Below are positions 8,588 through 17,523 of a DNA stretch of 64,000 bases, piece after piece (within the stretch, counting starts at the first letter, position 1; each line of letters begins with the position of its first letter). The stretch is taken from positions 14,173 to 78,172 of the forward strand of contig UNSL01000004.1 in assembly GCA_900555265.1 (NCBI GenBank). Reading direction: 5' to 3'. Source of the stretch: Candidatus Saccharimonadota bacterium. Lineage in GTDB: Bacteria; Patescibacteriota; Saccharimonadia; Saccharimonadales; Saccharimonadaceae. The notes beneath the pieces are model-generated. The model was not told the origin of the DNA and searched no databases. It worked only from the letters and a program-made list of their open reading frames with translations. The position numbers and the translations under genes were made by a program.

Positions 8588-9721
8588 CTAATCTTCGTTT
8601 TTCAATTTCTTAACTAATTTATTAAGAGGTTTTTCGCTTTCAACACGCTTGGACTTGGCTTGCTCTAAGTAATTGTCCAGCAAAACTTTCACGACGCCAG
8701 CGGCTGGAATAGCAACCAAACCGCCCAATAGACCGCCGACATATAAACCAATTGTCACCGCGACCAAGACAGTCAGAGCCGACAGCTCAACCTTCTTTGA
8801 TTGGATGGACGGGGAAACAAAGTTATTCTCAATCTGCTGGTAAATCACGAAATAAATCGCGTAAATAATGCCCGCGGTCATATTATTGAAGAACAATAGT
8901 AATGATATCAACGCGCCAGCAATCGTTGCGCCAAACATCGGAATTAGAGTCAACACAAACGTCGCCATAACGGTGAGCATTGCCAAATTTGAATTTATGA
9001 CAGGGAATGTCAAACTCAGTACAAACACCACGAAACCTGACAATATCGCATCGATTCCAGAAACGGTCAATTGCCCAGAAACATAACCTGTAACCACGTT
9101 ATACATACGGCCGACCAGCTTCTTATGGCGCTCCATTTTTTCTTCGTCGTTGTATAGTCCCCACAAACGCTTCACCCAAGTTGGACCCTCGAGAAGCATC
9201 AGGAATGACAGTACCAGCACCAAGAATAGCGAGCCTAAGAATGACGCCAAAGAGCCAACACTGGATAATAAATTCGTGCCGACGCTCGTAGCCCAAGACG
9301 AAGATTGCTGCTTGATGTTTTCCATCATCGAATCGACCTGCGGGCGTAAATTATTCTTATCAATAAAATCATTGACACCGCGCCACTGTGAGCTCGCTTG
9401 GTCGATTATGCTCGGAATACTTTCGACAAATTTGGCAGATTGTTGGACAATTGGCGGAATAACGAACCAAACCACGCAACCCAAAAGCAAAACCAGCGTC
9501 GTATACGCCAGCGCCGTGCCGCCCAATCGGCTTTTCCCGGGCAGTTTTTTAGCAATTGCTGCGACTGGACGGTTCAATGCCAACGCCAAAAACAGGGAAA
9601 TCCCCAATAAAACCAGCGCGTCCTTCGCGGAATAAATTGCCAAACCAGCCAGACCAAAGCCCATCACGACCAGCCAAAATCGCACAAATGTTTTCGTGTC
9701 TATCTCTATACGTACTTTCAT
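8588..9721 (-). CDS. AI-2E family transporter (PerM/UPF0118-like membrane protein)
   Basis: A 377-residue membrane protein with paired N-terminal helices, a soluble middle segment (about 90-150) and a C-terminal bundle containing the family-typical stretches TLIPMFGATIAGALISLLLFF and YQQIENNFVSPSIQSKKVELSAL. Members export small molecules or sodium; the substrate here is unknown and the AI-2 label is only a family name. The ATG is 3 bp after the stop of the ABC-2 permease, so it is the third gene of a minus-strand operon ATPase-permease-exporter. Confidence 0.88.
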   Translation of the reverse strand: MKVRIEIDTKTFVRFWLVVMGFGLAGLAIYSAKDALVLLGISLFLALALNRPVAAIAKKLPGKSRLGGTALAYTTLVLLLGCVVWFVIPPIVQQSAKFVESIPSIIDQASSQWRGVNDFIDKNNLRPQVDSMMENIKQQSSSWATSVGTNLLSSVGSLASFLGSLFLVLVLSFLMLLEGPTWVKRLWGLYNDEEKMERHKKLVGRMYNVVTGYVSGQLTVSGIDAILSGFVVFVLSLTFPVINSNLAMLTVMATFVLTLIPMFGATIAGALISLLLFFNNMTAGIIYAIYFVIYQQIENNFVSPSIQSKKVELSALTVLVAVTIGLYVGGLLGGLVAIPAAGVVKVLLDNYLEQAKSKRVESEKPLNKLVKKLKNED

Positions 9722-9723
9722 AA

Positions 9724-10956
9724 TTAAACTTTACCAGCTTTTCGACGTGTTCGCAACGCCGACAGAGATAATTTACTATCATAAGACATCGCGCCGTAGC
9801 GGAAAACGCGCACTGATAGCCACATAACAAACACCGCTGTAGTGACCAAAATTGCCGTACCGAGCAAAGCTTCCCAAATTGGCAAATTACCTATTGCGTT
9901 TCGTAATAACAATGGAATCGGCGCGGTGAATGGAAATAGCGACAAGAACTTAACGAAGAAATAATCAGGGAAGGAAACAAACGCCGTGATTCCGTAAAAT
10001 GGACCAATGAATAGCATAATCACAATTCCGAACCACTGACTGGCTTCTTTGGCGGTCGGCATCATCGCGCCCAAAGTCACCAACATTCCCGTAAATAAAG
10101 TGAAGCTTGCGGAGAAAATTATGATCGCCAGACCAATTCTCACAGGATCAAACACGAGCGTACTCAAGTCCAGATTAGGCAATTGCAACTTCGAGCCAAA
10201 TGCCAAATAGCCCGCCAAAACCGGCAAAACAATCACCAAAATCTGAATCAAAGCCAACACCATCAAAGACAGAATTTTACCCGTAATCAAAGTGTCGGTT
10301 TTAACGGTCGTAAGCAGCATTTCTACCGTGCGATTTTCTTTTTCCTCGGTGGTACTAATGAGCATTTGATTGCCAAAAATACTGATGAGAATGAACAAAA
10401 CAGCCAAAAACATTCCAGGCACAATCATCTCATTAATGCCGCCGTGTTCTTTTCCGTCTAGGTACGTGGTTGATGACAATTGGACTTTGTCGCGTAAAAT
10501 CGCAACTTGCGCTGGATTAACGTCGCTTGCTACTGATTGACTCAACAAACTCTGCGCCACCGCGCTATATTTTCCGTTTTGGAATAGCCCAACATCTTTA
10601 CCATAAACTTCGACCTTTTGTTTGCTCAAATCTTTTGGAAAATAAACATATGCATCAACCTTATTATTTTTTACGTCGTCAATTCCAGATTCTTTCGATT
10701 TGGCAGTTTTGGCTTTAATTGCCGCCAGTAATTCTGGCTTCACCAACTTCGAATCGTCGGTGACCTCCAGCGAAAATTCTTGATTTTCCAGATTTTTCGA
10801 CGCTTCAATAGTCGTGCTTTGTGACCAAAACATAATGCCATACAGCACGCCAATCAACAAAGGAAAACCCAATGCCGTCAGCCAAAACGTCGGTTTCTTC
10901 AGTGTTCTAAGTGTCTCAAATTTGAAAACCGTCCCCAAATTATGCATTTTACTCAT
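9724..10956 (-). CDS. ABC-2 type transporter permease (NatB-like)
   Basis: A 410-residue permease with one N-terminal membrane helix (about 25-45), a large extracellular domain (about 50-175) and a C-terminal group of five to six helices, the layout of ABC-2/NatB (sodium or drug export) subunits. The motif EEKENRTVEMLLTTVK is typical of the coupling region. Its ATG overlaps the end of the ATPase gene by 8 bp and has an AAGGAG SD, so the two form one transporter. The exported substrate cannot be inferred. Confidence 0.9.
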   Translation of the reverse strand: MSKMHNLGTVFKFETLRTLKKPTFWLTALGFPLLIGVLYGIMFWSQSTTIEASKNLENQEFSLEVTDDSKLVKPELLAAIKAKTAKSKESGIDDVKNNKVDAYVYFPKDLSKQKVEVYGKDVGLFQNGKYSAVAQSLLSQSVASDVNPAQVAILRDKVQLSSTTYLDGKEHGGINEMIVPGMFLAVLFILISIFGNQMLISTTEEKENRTVEMLLTTVKTDTLITGKILSLMVLALIQILVIVLPVLAGYLAFGSKLQLPNLDLSTLVFDPVRIGLAIIIFSASFTLFTGMLVTLGAMMPTAKEASQWFGIVIMLFIGPFYGITAFVSFPDYFFVKFLSLFPFTAPIPLLLRNAIGNLPIWEALLGTAILVTTAVFVMWLSVRVFRYGAMSYDSKLSLSALRTRRKAGKV

Positions 10957-11698
10957 CGCTCAACTCCTTCGCTTCGCCGCCGTAAACTTGGACAAAAATG
11001 TCGTCCATTGAAGCGCCACCAAATTGTTTTTTCACTTCTTCCAATGTTCCGTACGCCGCCGCTTGACCGTCCTTCAATAAAATCAAGCGATCGCACAATC
11101 TTTCGACTTCCTCCATCTGGTGTGTAACGTAAATAATTGTTGCGCCAGCTTTTCGTTGCTCCTCAATTATATTCATTAACAAACGACGATTCACTGGATC
11201 AAAGCCTTTGGCTGGCTCGTCCATAATCAACAGTTCTGGATCGCCCATAATCGTTACGCCAAGCTGAATCTTCTGCTGCTGTCCGCCAGATAATTTATCA
11301 AGTTGTGTATTAGCCTTGTCTGCCAAATTGACGCGCTCCAAAAACTTCAGGGAAAAATCCTTAGCTTCTTTGCGACTCAAACCTTTCAGTTGACCAAAGT
11401 AAAGCATCACGTCCAGAACTTTTTCTTTTTTATACAAGCCGCGCTCCTCAGGAAGATATCCGAGGCGAATCTGGCTTTCCACCGAATATGGCTTGCCGTT
11501 TATCAATAAATCGCCCGCAGTCGGCTGATATAGTCCAAGCAGTGCGCGCAACGTCGTAGTTTTTCCCGAACCATTACTTCCCAAAAAACCAAAAACTTCG
11601 CCGCGAAAAACATCAAAACTCAGATCTTTAATAACAGTTTTATCGCCGAAACTCATCTTAAAATGACGAATCTCAACCATTTTTTTATTATCTGGCAT
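10949..11698 (-). CDS. ABC transporter ATP-binding protein (NatA-like)
   Basis: A 249-residue ATPase that powers the adjacent permease. Walker A is GSNGSGKTT at about 40-48, the signature is KLSGGQQQK, Walker B is LLIMDEPAKGFDP (Lys replaces the usual Thr after Pro-Ala) and the switch histidine is in YVTHQMEE. First gene of the three-gene minus-strand unit, divergent from the two-component regulator gene 63 bp away, which makes that regulator a candidate controller of the exporter. Confidence 0.93.
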   Translation of the reverse strand: MPDNKKMVEIRHFKMSFGDKTVIKDLSFDVFRGEVFGFLGSNGSGKTTTLRALLGLYQPTAGDLLINGKPYSVESQIRLGYLPEERGLYKKEKVLDVMLYFGQLKGLSRKEAKDFSLKFLERVNLADKANTQLDKLSGGQQQKIQLGVTIMGDPELLIMDEPAKGFDPVNRRLLMNIIEEQRKAGATIIYVTHQMEEVERLCDRLILLKDGQAAAYGTLEEVKKQFGGASMDDIFVQVYGGEAKELSDE

Positions 11699-11761
11699 AC
11701 GCCTCCTTTTCTTTAAATAAAATTATAGCACTTAGCGCAGGAAAAAAGATATAATATAAGT

Positions 11762-12430
11762 ATGCGACTGCTAGTCATTGAGGACGAACGAAAAATTGCG
11801 AGGGTTATAACCGAATCTTTGAAGCGCGAAAAATACGCGGTTGATGCGGCGTATGACGGAGAAGAGGGCTTTAATTTGGCGGATAGTCAGCCGTATGATT
11901 TGTTGATTGTTGATCGAATGTTGCCGGGATTAGAAGGCACGGAGATTGTTAAAAAATTGCGCGAAAACGGGAAAAATATGCCAATTCTGTTTCTGACAGC
12001 GCTGAGTACGACCGAAGATAAAACGCTCGGGCTGGACGTGGGTGCTGATGATTATTTGACTAAGCCTTTTGCAATTGATGAATTGTTGGCGCGCGTGCGA
12101 GCCTTGCTTCGTCGGCCGCCGATTAGTCAGCCAGACGTTCTGCAAATTGACGATTTGAAAATTGACAAGCAGCAGCAAACCGTAACGCGAGCTGGGAAGA
12201 ATATCGACCTCACGAGCAAAGAATATGCGCTGCTGGAATATTTGATGCAGCATCCGAATCAGATTCTCAGTAAAGAAACGCTGATTGATCACGTTTGGGA
12301 TTTTGACGCTGATATTTTACCGAATAATGTCGAGGCGTACATAAAAAATCTGCGCCAAAAAATCGACAAGCCGTTCAAAAAACAATTGATAAAAACCGTG
12401 CGCGGCTTCGGCTATAGGATTGAATCATGA
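11762..12430 (+). CDS. OmpR/PhoB-family response regulator
   Basis: A 222-residue DNA-binding response regulator. The receiver domain has the acidic pair ED at 7-8, phospho-acceptor Asp51 (LLIVDRMLPG) and the conserved Lys in YLTKPF; the C-terminal winged helix begins at about 125 (DLTSKEYALLEYLM) and ends with TVRGFGYRIES. TATAAT at 11750-11755 is 6 nt before the ATG, so it is leaderless. The kinase gene overlaps its stop by 4 bp, and the divergent ABC exporter is a plausible target. Confidence 0.95.
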   Translation: MRLLVIEDERKIARVITESLKREKYAVDAAYDGEEGFNLADSQPYDLLIVDRMLPGLEGTEIVKKLRENGKNMPILFLTALSTTEDKTLGLDVGADDYLTKPFAIDELLARVRALLRRPPISQPDVLQIDDLKIDKQQQTVTRAGKNIDLTSKEYALLEYLMQHPNQILSKETLIDHVWDFDADILPNNVEAYIKNLRQKIDKPFKKQLIKTVRGFGYRIES

Positions 12431-13377
12431 AAATTTTTACTTCAGCAACAATTAAGTTGGCGGGCTGGTATTTGATGATTTTGATGATCGTCAGTCTGCT
12501 GTTTAGTAGCATTATTTTTCAGGTGGCGCGCTCGGAAGTTGATGCGCAAATTCATAAAATTATCGTTCAAAGGAAGGATGATTTTCCTGCAATTAATTTG
12601 TCAGAGAGAATAGATAATTCAACTCGGAATCTTTTGATTAGTTTGGGCTATATAAATCTTATCGTTCTGCTCGCTGGCGGTTGGTGTTCGTATTTATTGG
12701 CAAAAATCACTTTGCGGCCGATAGAAACCGCCCACAAAGCTCAATCGCGATTTGTTGCCAATGCCAGCCATCAGCTCCGAACACCTTTGGCAATTATGAA
12801 AGCAGAAACTGAATTTGCGCTAAAAAATCGGAAGGCGAATAAGACGGAACTTACAGAAACTTTGGAAAGTAATTTGGAGGAAATAAATAAGTTGACCGAA
12901 CTTACGGCGATGCTTCTGGAACTGTCGCGGACGGAAAATAAGTTGGCACTGGAAGATAAAAGTTTCAATTTGACGGAATTGATATCCGAACTCATCCGCG
13001 AACGAAAAGCCGAAGCGCGAGTTAAGATGAATTGCCCAGAACACATAAATATTCCGCTTCATCACACCGCCACGCGAGAATTGTGCGCGATTTTGCTCGA
13101 CAATTCATTGAAACATAGCCCGAAAAATTCTGTGGTAAAAATTCGCATTATCCCATCGAAACAAAACATCACCGTCAACTTCATCAACGACGGCACAATT
13201 TCACAACAAACTCTGCCGCACGTCTTTGAGCGATTTTTCCGCGGCAATCAAAGCACAAAAGGCTATGGATTAGGATTGCCATTAGCGGAACAATTGACAA
13301 AAGCGCTCGGCGGACAAATCTCTGTTAATACCTCGAAAACCTCAACCATTTTCACGATTTCTTTACCGATTCTGTAA
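12427..13377 (+). CDS. Sensor histidine kinase, partner of the preceding regulator
   Basis: A 316-residue membrane kinase with two helices (about 10-35 and 70-92), a very short extracellular loop of about 35 residues, a HisKA domain with His115 in ASHQLRTPLAIMKAE, and an HATPase domain with the N box (LLDNSLKHSP), and G boxes (GYGLGLPLAEQL). The small sensor loop suggests detection within or near the membrane, as in exporters that respond to envelope stress or peptides. It overlaps the regulator gene (ATGA). Confidence 0.93.
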   Translation: MKIFTSATIKLAGWYLMILMIVSLLFSSIIFQVARSEVDAQIHKIIVQRKDDFPAINLSERIDNSTRNLLISLGYINLIVLLAGGWCSYLLAKITLRPIETAHKAQSRFVANASHQLRTPLAIMKAETEFALKNRKANKTELTETLESNLEEINKLTELTAMLLELSRTENKLALEDKSFNLTELISELIRERKAEARVKMNCPEHINIPLHHTATRELCAILLDNSLKHSPKNSVVKIRIIPSKQNITVNFINDGTISQQTLPHVFERFFRGNQSTKGYGLGLPLAEQLTKALGGQISVNTSKTSTIFTISLPIL

Positions 13378-13454
13378 ATTTTCAGCTATTTTTCAGAATT
13401 AGATGTTGTAATAGGATTGTTGATTGGCAAAGTTGCCGATCCGAAAGGGGAAGT

Positions 13455-13913
13455 ATGAGTACAACATTTTTAAGTAAAAAAGGATTTAAGGAGCTTCAGA
13501 AAGAAATTTCTGGACTAGAGATTTCAGAGAAAGCGCTCATATTAGAGTTGAAAGAAATTGGGCGCGCCAAATCGCGCGATGACAAATTACGCCGCAACGA
13601 TGTAATTACGCAACTGGAAAACATTCAATCAAAAATCTTTATGAAGAAGGATATTTTACGTCACGCTAAGCCGCTACCAAGGAAGCGCGATCGATTGAAA
13701 ATTGCTATTGGCTCAGTCGTGGATTTGGTGGATCAGCAAGGGAAAATCTTCCGCTATACGCTGGTTCACAGCCTGGAAGCGAACCCTCTGGACGGGCGAA
13801 TTTCCGTGGATAGTCCGCTGGGAAAAAGTTTATTAAATCACAAGAAATCAGAAACTGTCTCCTGGAAAAATGGCTTGATGACCAGACAGCTACAAGTCGT
13901 TAAAATTAGCTAA
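13455..13913 (+). CDS. GreA/GreB-family transcription factor
   Basis: A 152-residue protein with an N-terminal coiled coil (about 1-75) and a C-terminal FKBP-like domain ending in ISVDSPLGKSLLNHKKSETVSW, the hallmark of GreA/GreB, which rescue backtracked RNA polymerase by inserting the coiled-coil tip. The tip region reads KSRDDKLRRNDVI instead of the usual GDLKENAEY; an Asp pair is kept, but the second acidic position is not obvious, so cleavage activity is uncertain and it might be an antagonistic Gre-like factor. SD AAAGGGGA precedes the ATG. Confidence 0.85.
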   Translation: MSTTFLSKKGFKELQKEISGLEISEKALILELKEIGRAKSRDDKLRRNDVITQLENIQSKIFMKKDILRHAKPLPRKRDRLKIAIGSVVDLVDQQGKIFRYTLVHSLEANPLDGRISVDSPLGKSLLNHKKSETVSWKNGLMTRQLQVVKIS

Positions 13914-13938
13914 TCCAAATTGTCCACCACGACAGTTT

Positions 13939-13970
13939 AGCTCTCACTGGTAAGTGGGAGCTTTTTTATT
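13939..13970 (+). terminator. Rho-independent terminator of the Gre-like gene
   Basis: A 10-bp stem AGCTCTCACT / AGTGGGAGCT with a GGTA loop (one T-G pair), then a T-rich tail. The following 14.0-14.16 kb hold nothing I can support. Confidence 0.88.
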
Positions 13971-14166
13971 TTTAATAGTATTTTATTCCGTTTCTGAAAT
14001 TTAATATAAAAACAAAAAATCGCCCAAATTTTAAAATTATCTGCCACCGGGTTTTTATTTAAGAAAAAGCTGGACTATCGGCATAACTATCCAAAATAGC
14101 AAAGACAGTGGTACCTAGAACAGCAAAGTCGCTGCCTACTGCGACGTCAAAATAAGCAAAAGGTGA

Positions 14167-14307
14167 TATAATGGTAAGGTCTTACTTTCATTATCAATCT
14201 GACGACCATTTTATGTGGTTGCCGCAAATAAACGGCACCGCATAAACAATACGGCAACTCGTCGGGTTGTGAATGGAAGTAAGACACCGTTGCGGTGTCG
14301 TTTTTTT
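14167..14307 (+). ncRNA. Structured leader RNA or small RNA with terminator ahead of the restriction genes
   Basis: A TATAAT at 14167-14172 predicts a start near 14179 (the -35 is poor). The RNA can form a 14-bp stem pairing 14179-14192 with 14272-14285 (one T-G pair), enclosing GACGA/TCGTC and GTTGCCG/CGGCAAC helices. It ends in a perfect terminator: GACACCG (14283-14289), TTG loop, CGGTGTC (14293-14299), seven T. The long stem and the terminator share bases 14283-14285, so the two compete at the margin, as in an attenuator. The restriction gene starts 28 nt downstream. A free-standing small RNA is the alternative. I recognise no known family. Confidence 0.65.
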
Positions 14308-14334
14308 ATTTTGGCATCGCAGAAAGACGATGCT

Positions 14335-15135
14335 ATGAATATATGGACCCAAAAAAGTATTGAGCTTGCAAACCAAAGGAATTATCTTGACTTACTTTAT
14401 CGTGTTTACCCGATGTCTGTAAATTTACGGAGAGAGCTCCCTAATTCAACACTGAACGATATAAGAATAGCGTTTAATAATAGAGACGACGATTCTCTAT
14501 TGAAGATATTACTGAAGCAAGAAGTGTTTCCAATCAAAGATTCTTATGTTGCATATCTAAAAAGAGACAACTCATCTATAGAACGCAACCCAAATACAGC
14601 TCAAAGATTAGTGGGCATGCTATACGAAATGGGTCTTGATGACATTATTGACCATACAACTGCACCCAAAGAGACTAATCGCCAAATTGGACCACTGTTT
14701 AAAAACTGGATTAAAACTGGCAATCTTGGCGTTCCAGTTTTCACAAATGCAACAGACTTTGTAGACATAGAGCAAAACGCAGTTTTTGATGGCTCCGATT
14801 TTGCGATGGAGTCTTTCGCTCACAGTCAACTTGGATACGACCGCCCAAAGGGTTTGGATTTTATAGCCAAATTTAATGGCAAATATATAATCGCCGAAGC
14901 AAAGTTCCTATCAGATTTTGGAGGTCATCAAAATGCGCAGTTTAATGACGCAATATCGACAATGCGAGCGAATTTAACTCCGGTCGGTAAAGAAGTTATA
15001 AAAATCGCCATTCTGGATGGTGTTTTATATATCAAAGGAAACAATAAAATGCACAAATCAATTACTACTCAATTTAGTGATGATGAAGTGATTATATCAG
15101 CGGTGTTATTAAGAGACTATCTGTTTTCGCTGTAA
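14335..15135 (+). CDS. Probable type II restriction endonuclease (PD-(D/E)XK)
   Basis: A 266-residue protein directly upstream of a DNA methyltransferase. A restriction-type PD-(D/E)XK core is visible: Asp at about 175 in KGLDFIAKF and EAK at about 188-190 in YIIAEAKFL, followed by a helix with QFNDAI. I chose the ATG at 14335 because an upstream extension would run through the terminator of the leader RNA. The recognition site is unknown. Six bp separate it from the methyltransferase gene. AT-rich composition and low codon bias compared with neighbours fit horizontal transfer. Confidence 0.78.
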   Translation: MNIWTQKSIELANQRNYLDLLYRVYPMSVNLRRELPNSTLNDIRIAFNNRDDDSLLKILLKQEVFPIKDSYVAYLKRDNSSIERNPNTAQRLVGMLYEMGLDDIIDHTTAPKETNRQIGPLFKNWIKTGNLGVPVFTNATDFVDIEQNAVFDGSDFAMESFAHSQLGYDRPKGLDFIAKFNGKYIIAEAKFLSDFGGHQNAQFNDAISTMRANLTPVGKEVIKIAILDGVLYIKGNNKMHKSITTQFSDDEVIISAVLLRDYLFSL

Positions 15136-15140
15136 CTATT

Positions 15141-16223
15141 ATGAGGATTGACTATACAGGTAAAAAAACAGAAAAAGAGATTTTAGCGAAAGCTAAGTCT
15201 CTAGAAAGACCTATTAAAAATATAGACGGCTCACTACTGCTTAAAGGTGATAATTTCGTAGCTTTGTCGTCATTGCTACCTTTTTATGCCAGTAAAATTG
15301 ATTTGATATATATCGACCCTCCCTTCAATACAAATCAAACCTTTACCGTAGAGGATGAAAGAGTCAGCACGATTAGTCGCAAGAAAAATGCAACGATTGC
15401 ATATTCTGACCAAATGAATCCACCTGAATATATTGAGTTTATACGCGAACGACTAATACTTTTACGAGAATTACTTTCTGAATGCGGTTCTATATATCTA
15501 CACATCGATACAAAAATGGGTCATTATATAAAAATTATCATGGATGAAATTTTTGGAATCGATAATTTCAAGAATGATATTACTAGAATTAAATCAAATC
15601 CTAAAAACTTTATGCGGAAAGCGTATGGCAATCAAAAAGATGTAATATATTTCTACGCAAAAAATAAAGATAAAAACATTTTTAATAATGTCACTATTAA
15701 GCTTGACGAAAATGATAAAGTCAGAATGTTTAAAAAGATTGATAAGGACGGGCGCAGATATAATACAGTCCCAGTTCACGCACCTGGCGAGACCAACGGC
15801 AAAACTGGCAGCGAATGGCACGGAATGCTTCCGCCGAGTGGTAGACACTGGCGTACGGATCCAGCTGAATTAGATAAGCTAGATGAGCTAGGTTTAATTG
15901 AATGGTCAAAAAATAATGTGCCTCGCATAAAGAAGTTTGCCGATGAGCATAAAGGTAAAAAAATACAGGACATTTGGAATTACGTTGATCCAGCATATCC
16001 AATTTATCCAACCGAAAAAAACCTAAAAATGCTAGAAATGATAATTGCACAATCATCGAATGATAGCTCTATAGTTCTTGATTGTTTCGCGGGCAGTGGA
16101 TCTACGCTTTTAGCGGCTCAGAATCTTGGTCGTAAGTGGATAGGTATTGACCAGTCAGACGTATCACTCAAAGTTATCAGAGATCGACTCGACAAGGTAG
16201 CCTATGAGTATTTTGAAATATAG
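15141..16223 (+). CDS. Site-specific DNA methyltransferase (N6-adenine/N4-cytosine, motif IV first)
   Basis: A 360-residue methyltransferase that would protect the host from the preceding nuclease. The catalytic motif IV IDPPFNTNQ is at about 58-66, the SAM-binding motif I LDCFAGSGSTLLAA at about 312-325, and the closing segment GRKWIGIDQSD is typical. The order IV then I is the beta arrangement of amino-methyltransferases. The target-recognition region lies between. Target base and site are not predictable. Adjacent and co-directional with the endonuclease and a DUF3644 gene. Confidence 0.93.
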   Translation: MRIDYTGKKTEKEILAKAKSLERPIKNIDGSLLLKGDNFVALSSLLPFYASKIDLIYIDPPFNTNQTFTVEDERVSTISRKKNATIAYSDQMNPPEYIEFIRERLILLRELLSECGSIYLHIDTKMGHYIKIIMDEIFGIDNFKNDITRIKSNPKNFMRKAYGNQKDVIYFYAKNKDKNIFNNVTIKLDENDKVRMFKKIDKDGRRYNTVPVHAPGETNGKTGSEWHGMLPPSGRHWRTDPAELDKLDELGLIEWSKNNVPRIKKFADEHKGKKIQDIWNYVDPAYPIYPTEKNLKMLEMIIAQSSNDSSIVLDCFAGSGSTLLAAQNLGRKWIGIDQSDVSLKVIRDRLDKVAYEYFEI

Positions 16224-16240
16224 CTGATATAATAAGAATC

Positions 16241-17221
16241 ATGAGTAAGCGACTTTCAAGAGGAGTCAAAGAGCTGCTAGCTAAGGCTATTGATTCTGCC
16301 ACTCAAGCAATATCAACATACAATGACCCTAGAAGCTCATTCAGAACTGGAAATTTTACAATCTTAATGATTATTGCTTGGACTGCCGCGACACACGCCT
16401 ATCTTGAGCGAAAAAAGATAAGCTATTTTTATAAAGAAAAGAACGGTAGATATAAGAAAATTGATGGCGACAAAAAGGCATGGGAATTATCAAGGACAGT
16501 AACGGAAATTTTTAGTGAAACTGATCCTATCCGTAAAAATATTGAACTTTTCATTAAATTACGCAACAAGATAGAGCATCGTAACTTGCCAGCTCTTGAT
16601 AGAGAGCTGGTGGGAGAAAGTCAATCTCTGGTTCTAAATTTTGAGGACTGGCTAATTAAGGAATTCGGCGAAAGATATACCCTAATTGATACTCTTTTTG
16701 TGCCAATACAACTCTCGAGACAATTAAAAAGAACTCTTCCGGTTAGTAAAGACGAAAAGTCTGTAATAAATTTTGTCAAGGATTATCGTGGACTGCTTGA
16801 GGCGGAAGTAGAAAACTCGCAAAGATACTCATTTAAAGCATATTTAATACCGAAGATTGGAAATCACCGCTCATCATCCGACCTGGCTATAGAATTCGTT
16901 AAGTATGATTCAAAAAACCCGCAAGAAATGAAAAAATACGATAAAGCAATTATTGCTATAAAGGAAAAACATGTACCCGTGTCTAACGTTAATTACTTAA
17001 AACCAAGCATGGTTCTAGAGAGACTGAAAGAAAAAGGTTATATAAAAACAATGAATTGGCACACCGATATGTGGCGTAAGTACAAAGTAAGACCCGCAAG
17101 TGGAGCAACAAACAAATCTAGCTGTAAGGTTGAGTACTGTGTATACGACAAGCCGCACAAAGATTATTTATATACAGACGCTTGGGTTCAGCATTTAATT
17201 GAAAAAGAGTTAAGTAAATAA
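16241..17221 (+). CDS. DUF3644-like protein of the restriction island
   Basis: A 326-residue protein whose first 140 residues match the DUF3644 pattern: an N-terminal helix (RGVKELLAKAIDSATQAISTYN), a FTILMIIAWTAATHAYL helix and an R-N-H type segment FIKLRNKIEHRNLP with the HEPN-like R...H arrangement. The C-terminal half (about 190-326) is basic and may bind nucleic acid. DUF3644 genes recur beside restriction systems; the molecular role is not established. A TATAAT (16228-16233) 7 nt before the ATG gives it its own leaderless transcript, so it can be expressed separately from the methyltransferase 17 bp upstream. Confidence 0.75.
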   Translation: MSKRLSRGVKELLAKAIDSATQAISTYNDPRSSFRTGNFTILMIIAWTAATHAYLERKKISYFYKEKNGRYKKIDGDKKAWELSRTVTEIFSETDPIRKNIELFIKLRNKIEHRNLPALDRELVGESQSLVLNFEDWLIKEFGERYTLIDTLFVPIQLSRQLKRTLPVSKDEKSVINFVKDYRGLLEAEVENSQRYSFKAYLIPKIGNHRSSSDLAIEFVKYDSKNPQEMKKYDKAIIAIKEKHVPVSNVNYLKPSMVLERLKEKGYIKTMNWHTDMWRKYKVRPASGATNKSSCKVEYCVYDKPHKDYLYTDAWVQHLIEKELSK

Positions 17222-17332
17222 TAAAAAAATAAAATCGGCGAGGGAAATTTTTAAAAAACGTAAAAGTCAAGACTAACGAAGTGAAGCTATAGCTTCGAGA
17301 AAATTCGTAAAAGCGAGCCAAAATTTAGCAAA

Positions 17333-17356
17333 CAAAAAATCGCCCAAAAGAGCGAT
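17333..17356 (-). terminator. Terminator of the tRNA-Gln transcript
   Basis: On the minus strand ATCGC / GCGAT flank a CTCTTTTGG loop and are followed by six T. It lies just beyond the tRNA 3' end. Confidence 0.75.
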
Positions 17357-17375
17357 AATTTACACCTGTCAAATT

Positions 17376-17450
17376 TGGCTGGGACGGCAGGATTCGAACC
17401 TGCGAATGCTGGGACCAAAACCCAGTGCCTTACCACTTGGCGACGTCCCA
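17376..17450 (-). tRNA. tRNA-Gln (anticodon UUG)
   Basis: A complete 75-nt cloverleaf on the minus strand with encoded CCA: acceptor TGGGACG/CGTCCCA, anticodon stem CTGGG/CCCAG with loop TTTTGGT (anticodon TTG) and T arm GCAGG TTCGAAT CCTGC. Reads CAA. Confidence 0.96.
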
Positions 17451-17523
17451 CTATTGCCAGGACAATGACGATTATAGCACGCCAGCCAGAAAAAATCCAC
17501 ACATCCTGATATAATATAACCTA

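Noticed and set aside
14059..14181. Open minus-strand frame of about 40 codons (..FAVLGTTVFAILDSYADSPAFS)
   Set aside because: No start codon, short enough to be open by chance, and it overlaps the leader RNA. Could be the end of a lost gene.
14195..14210. CTGACGA in the restriction leader as a second hammerhead core
   Set aside because: No stem II of the right size and no GAAA follow. Other CTGATGA occurrences noticed in coding regions also lack the rest of the motif.
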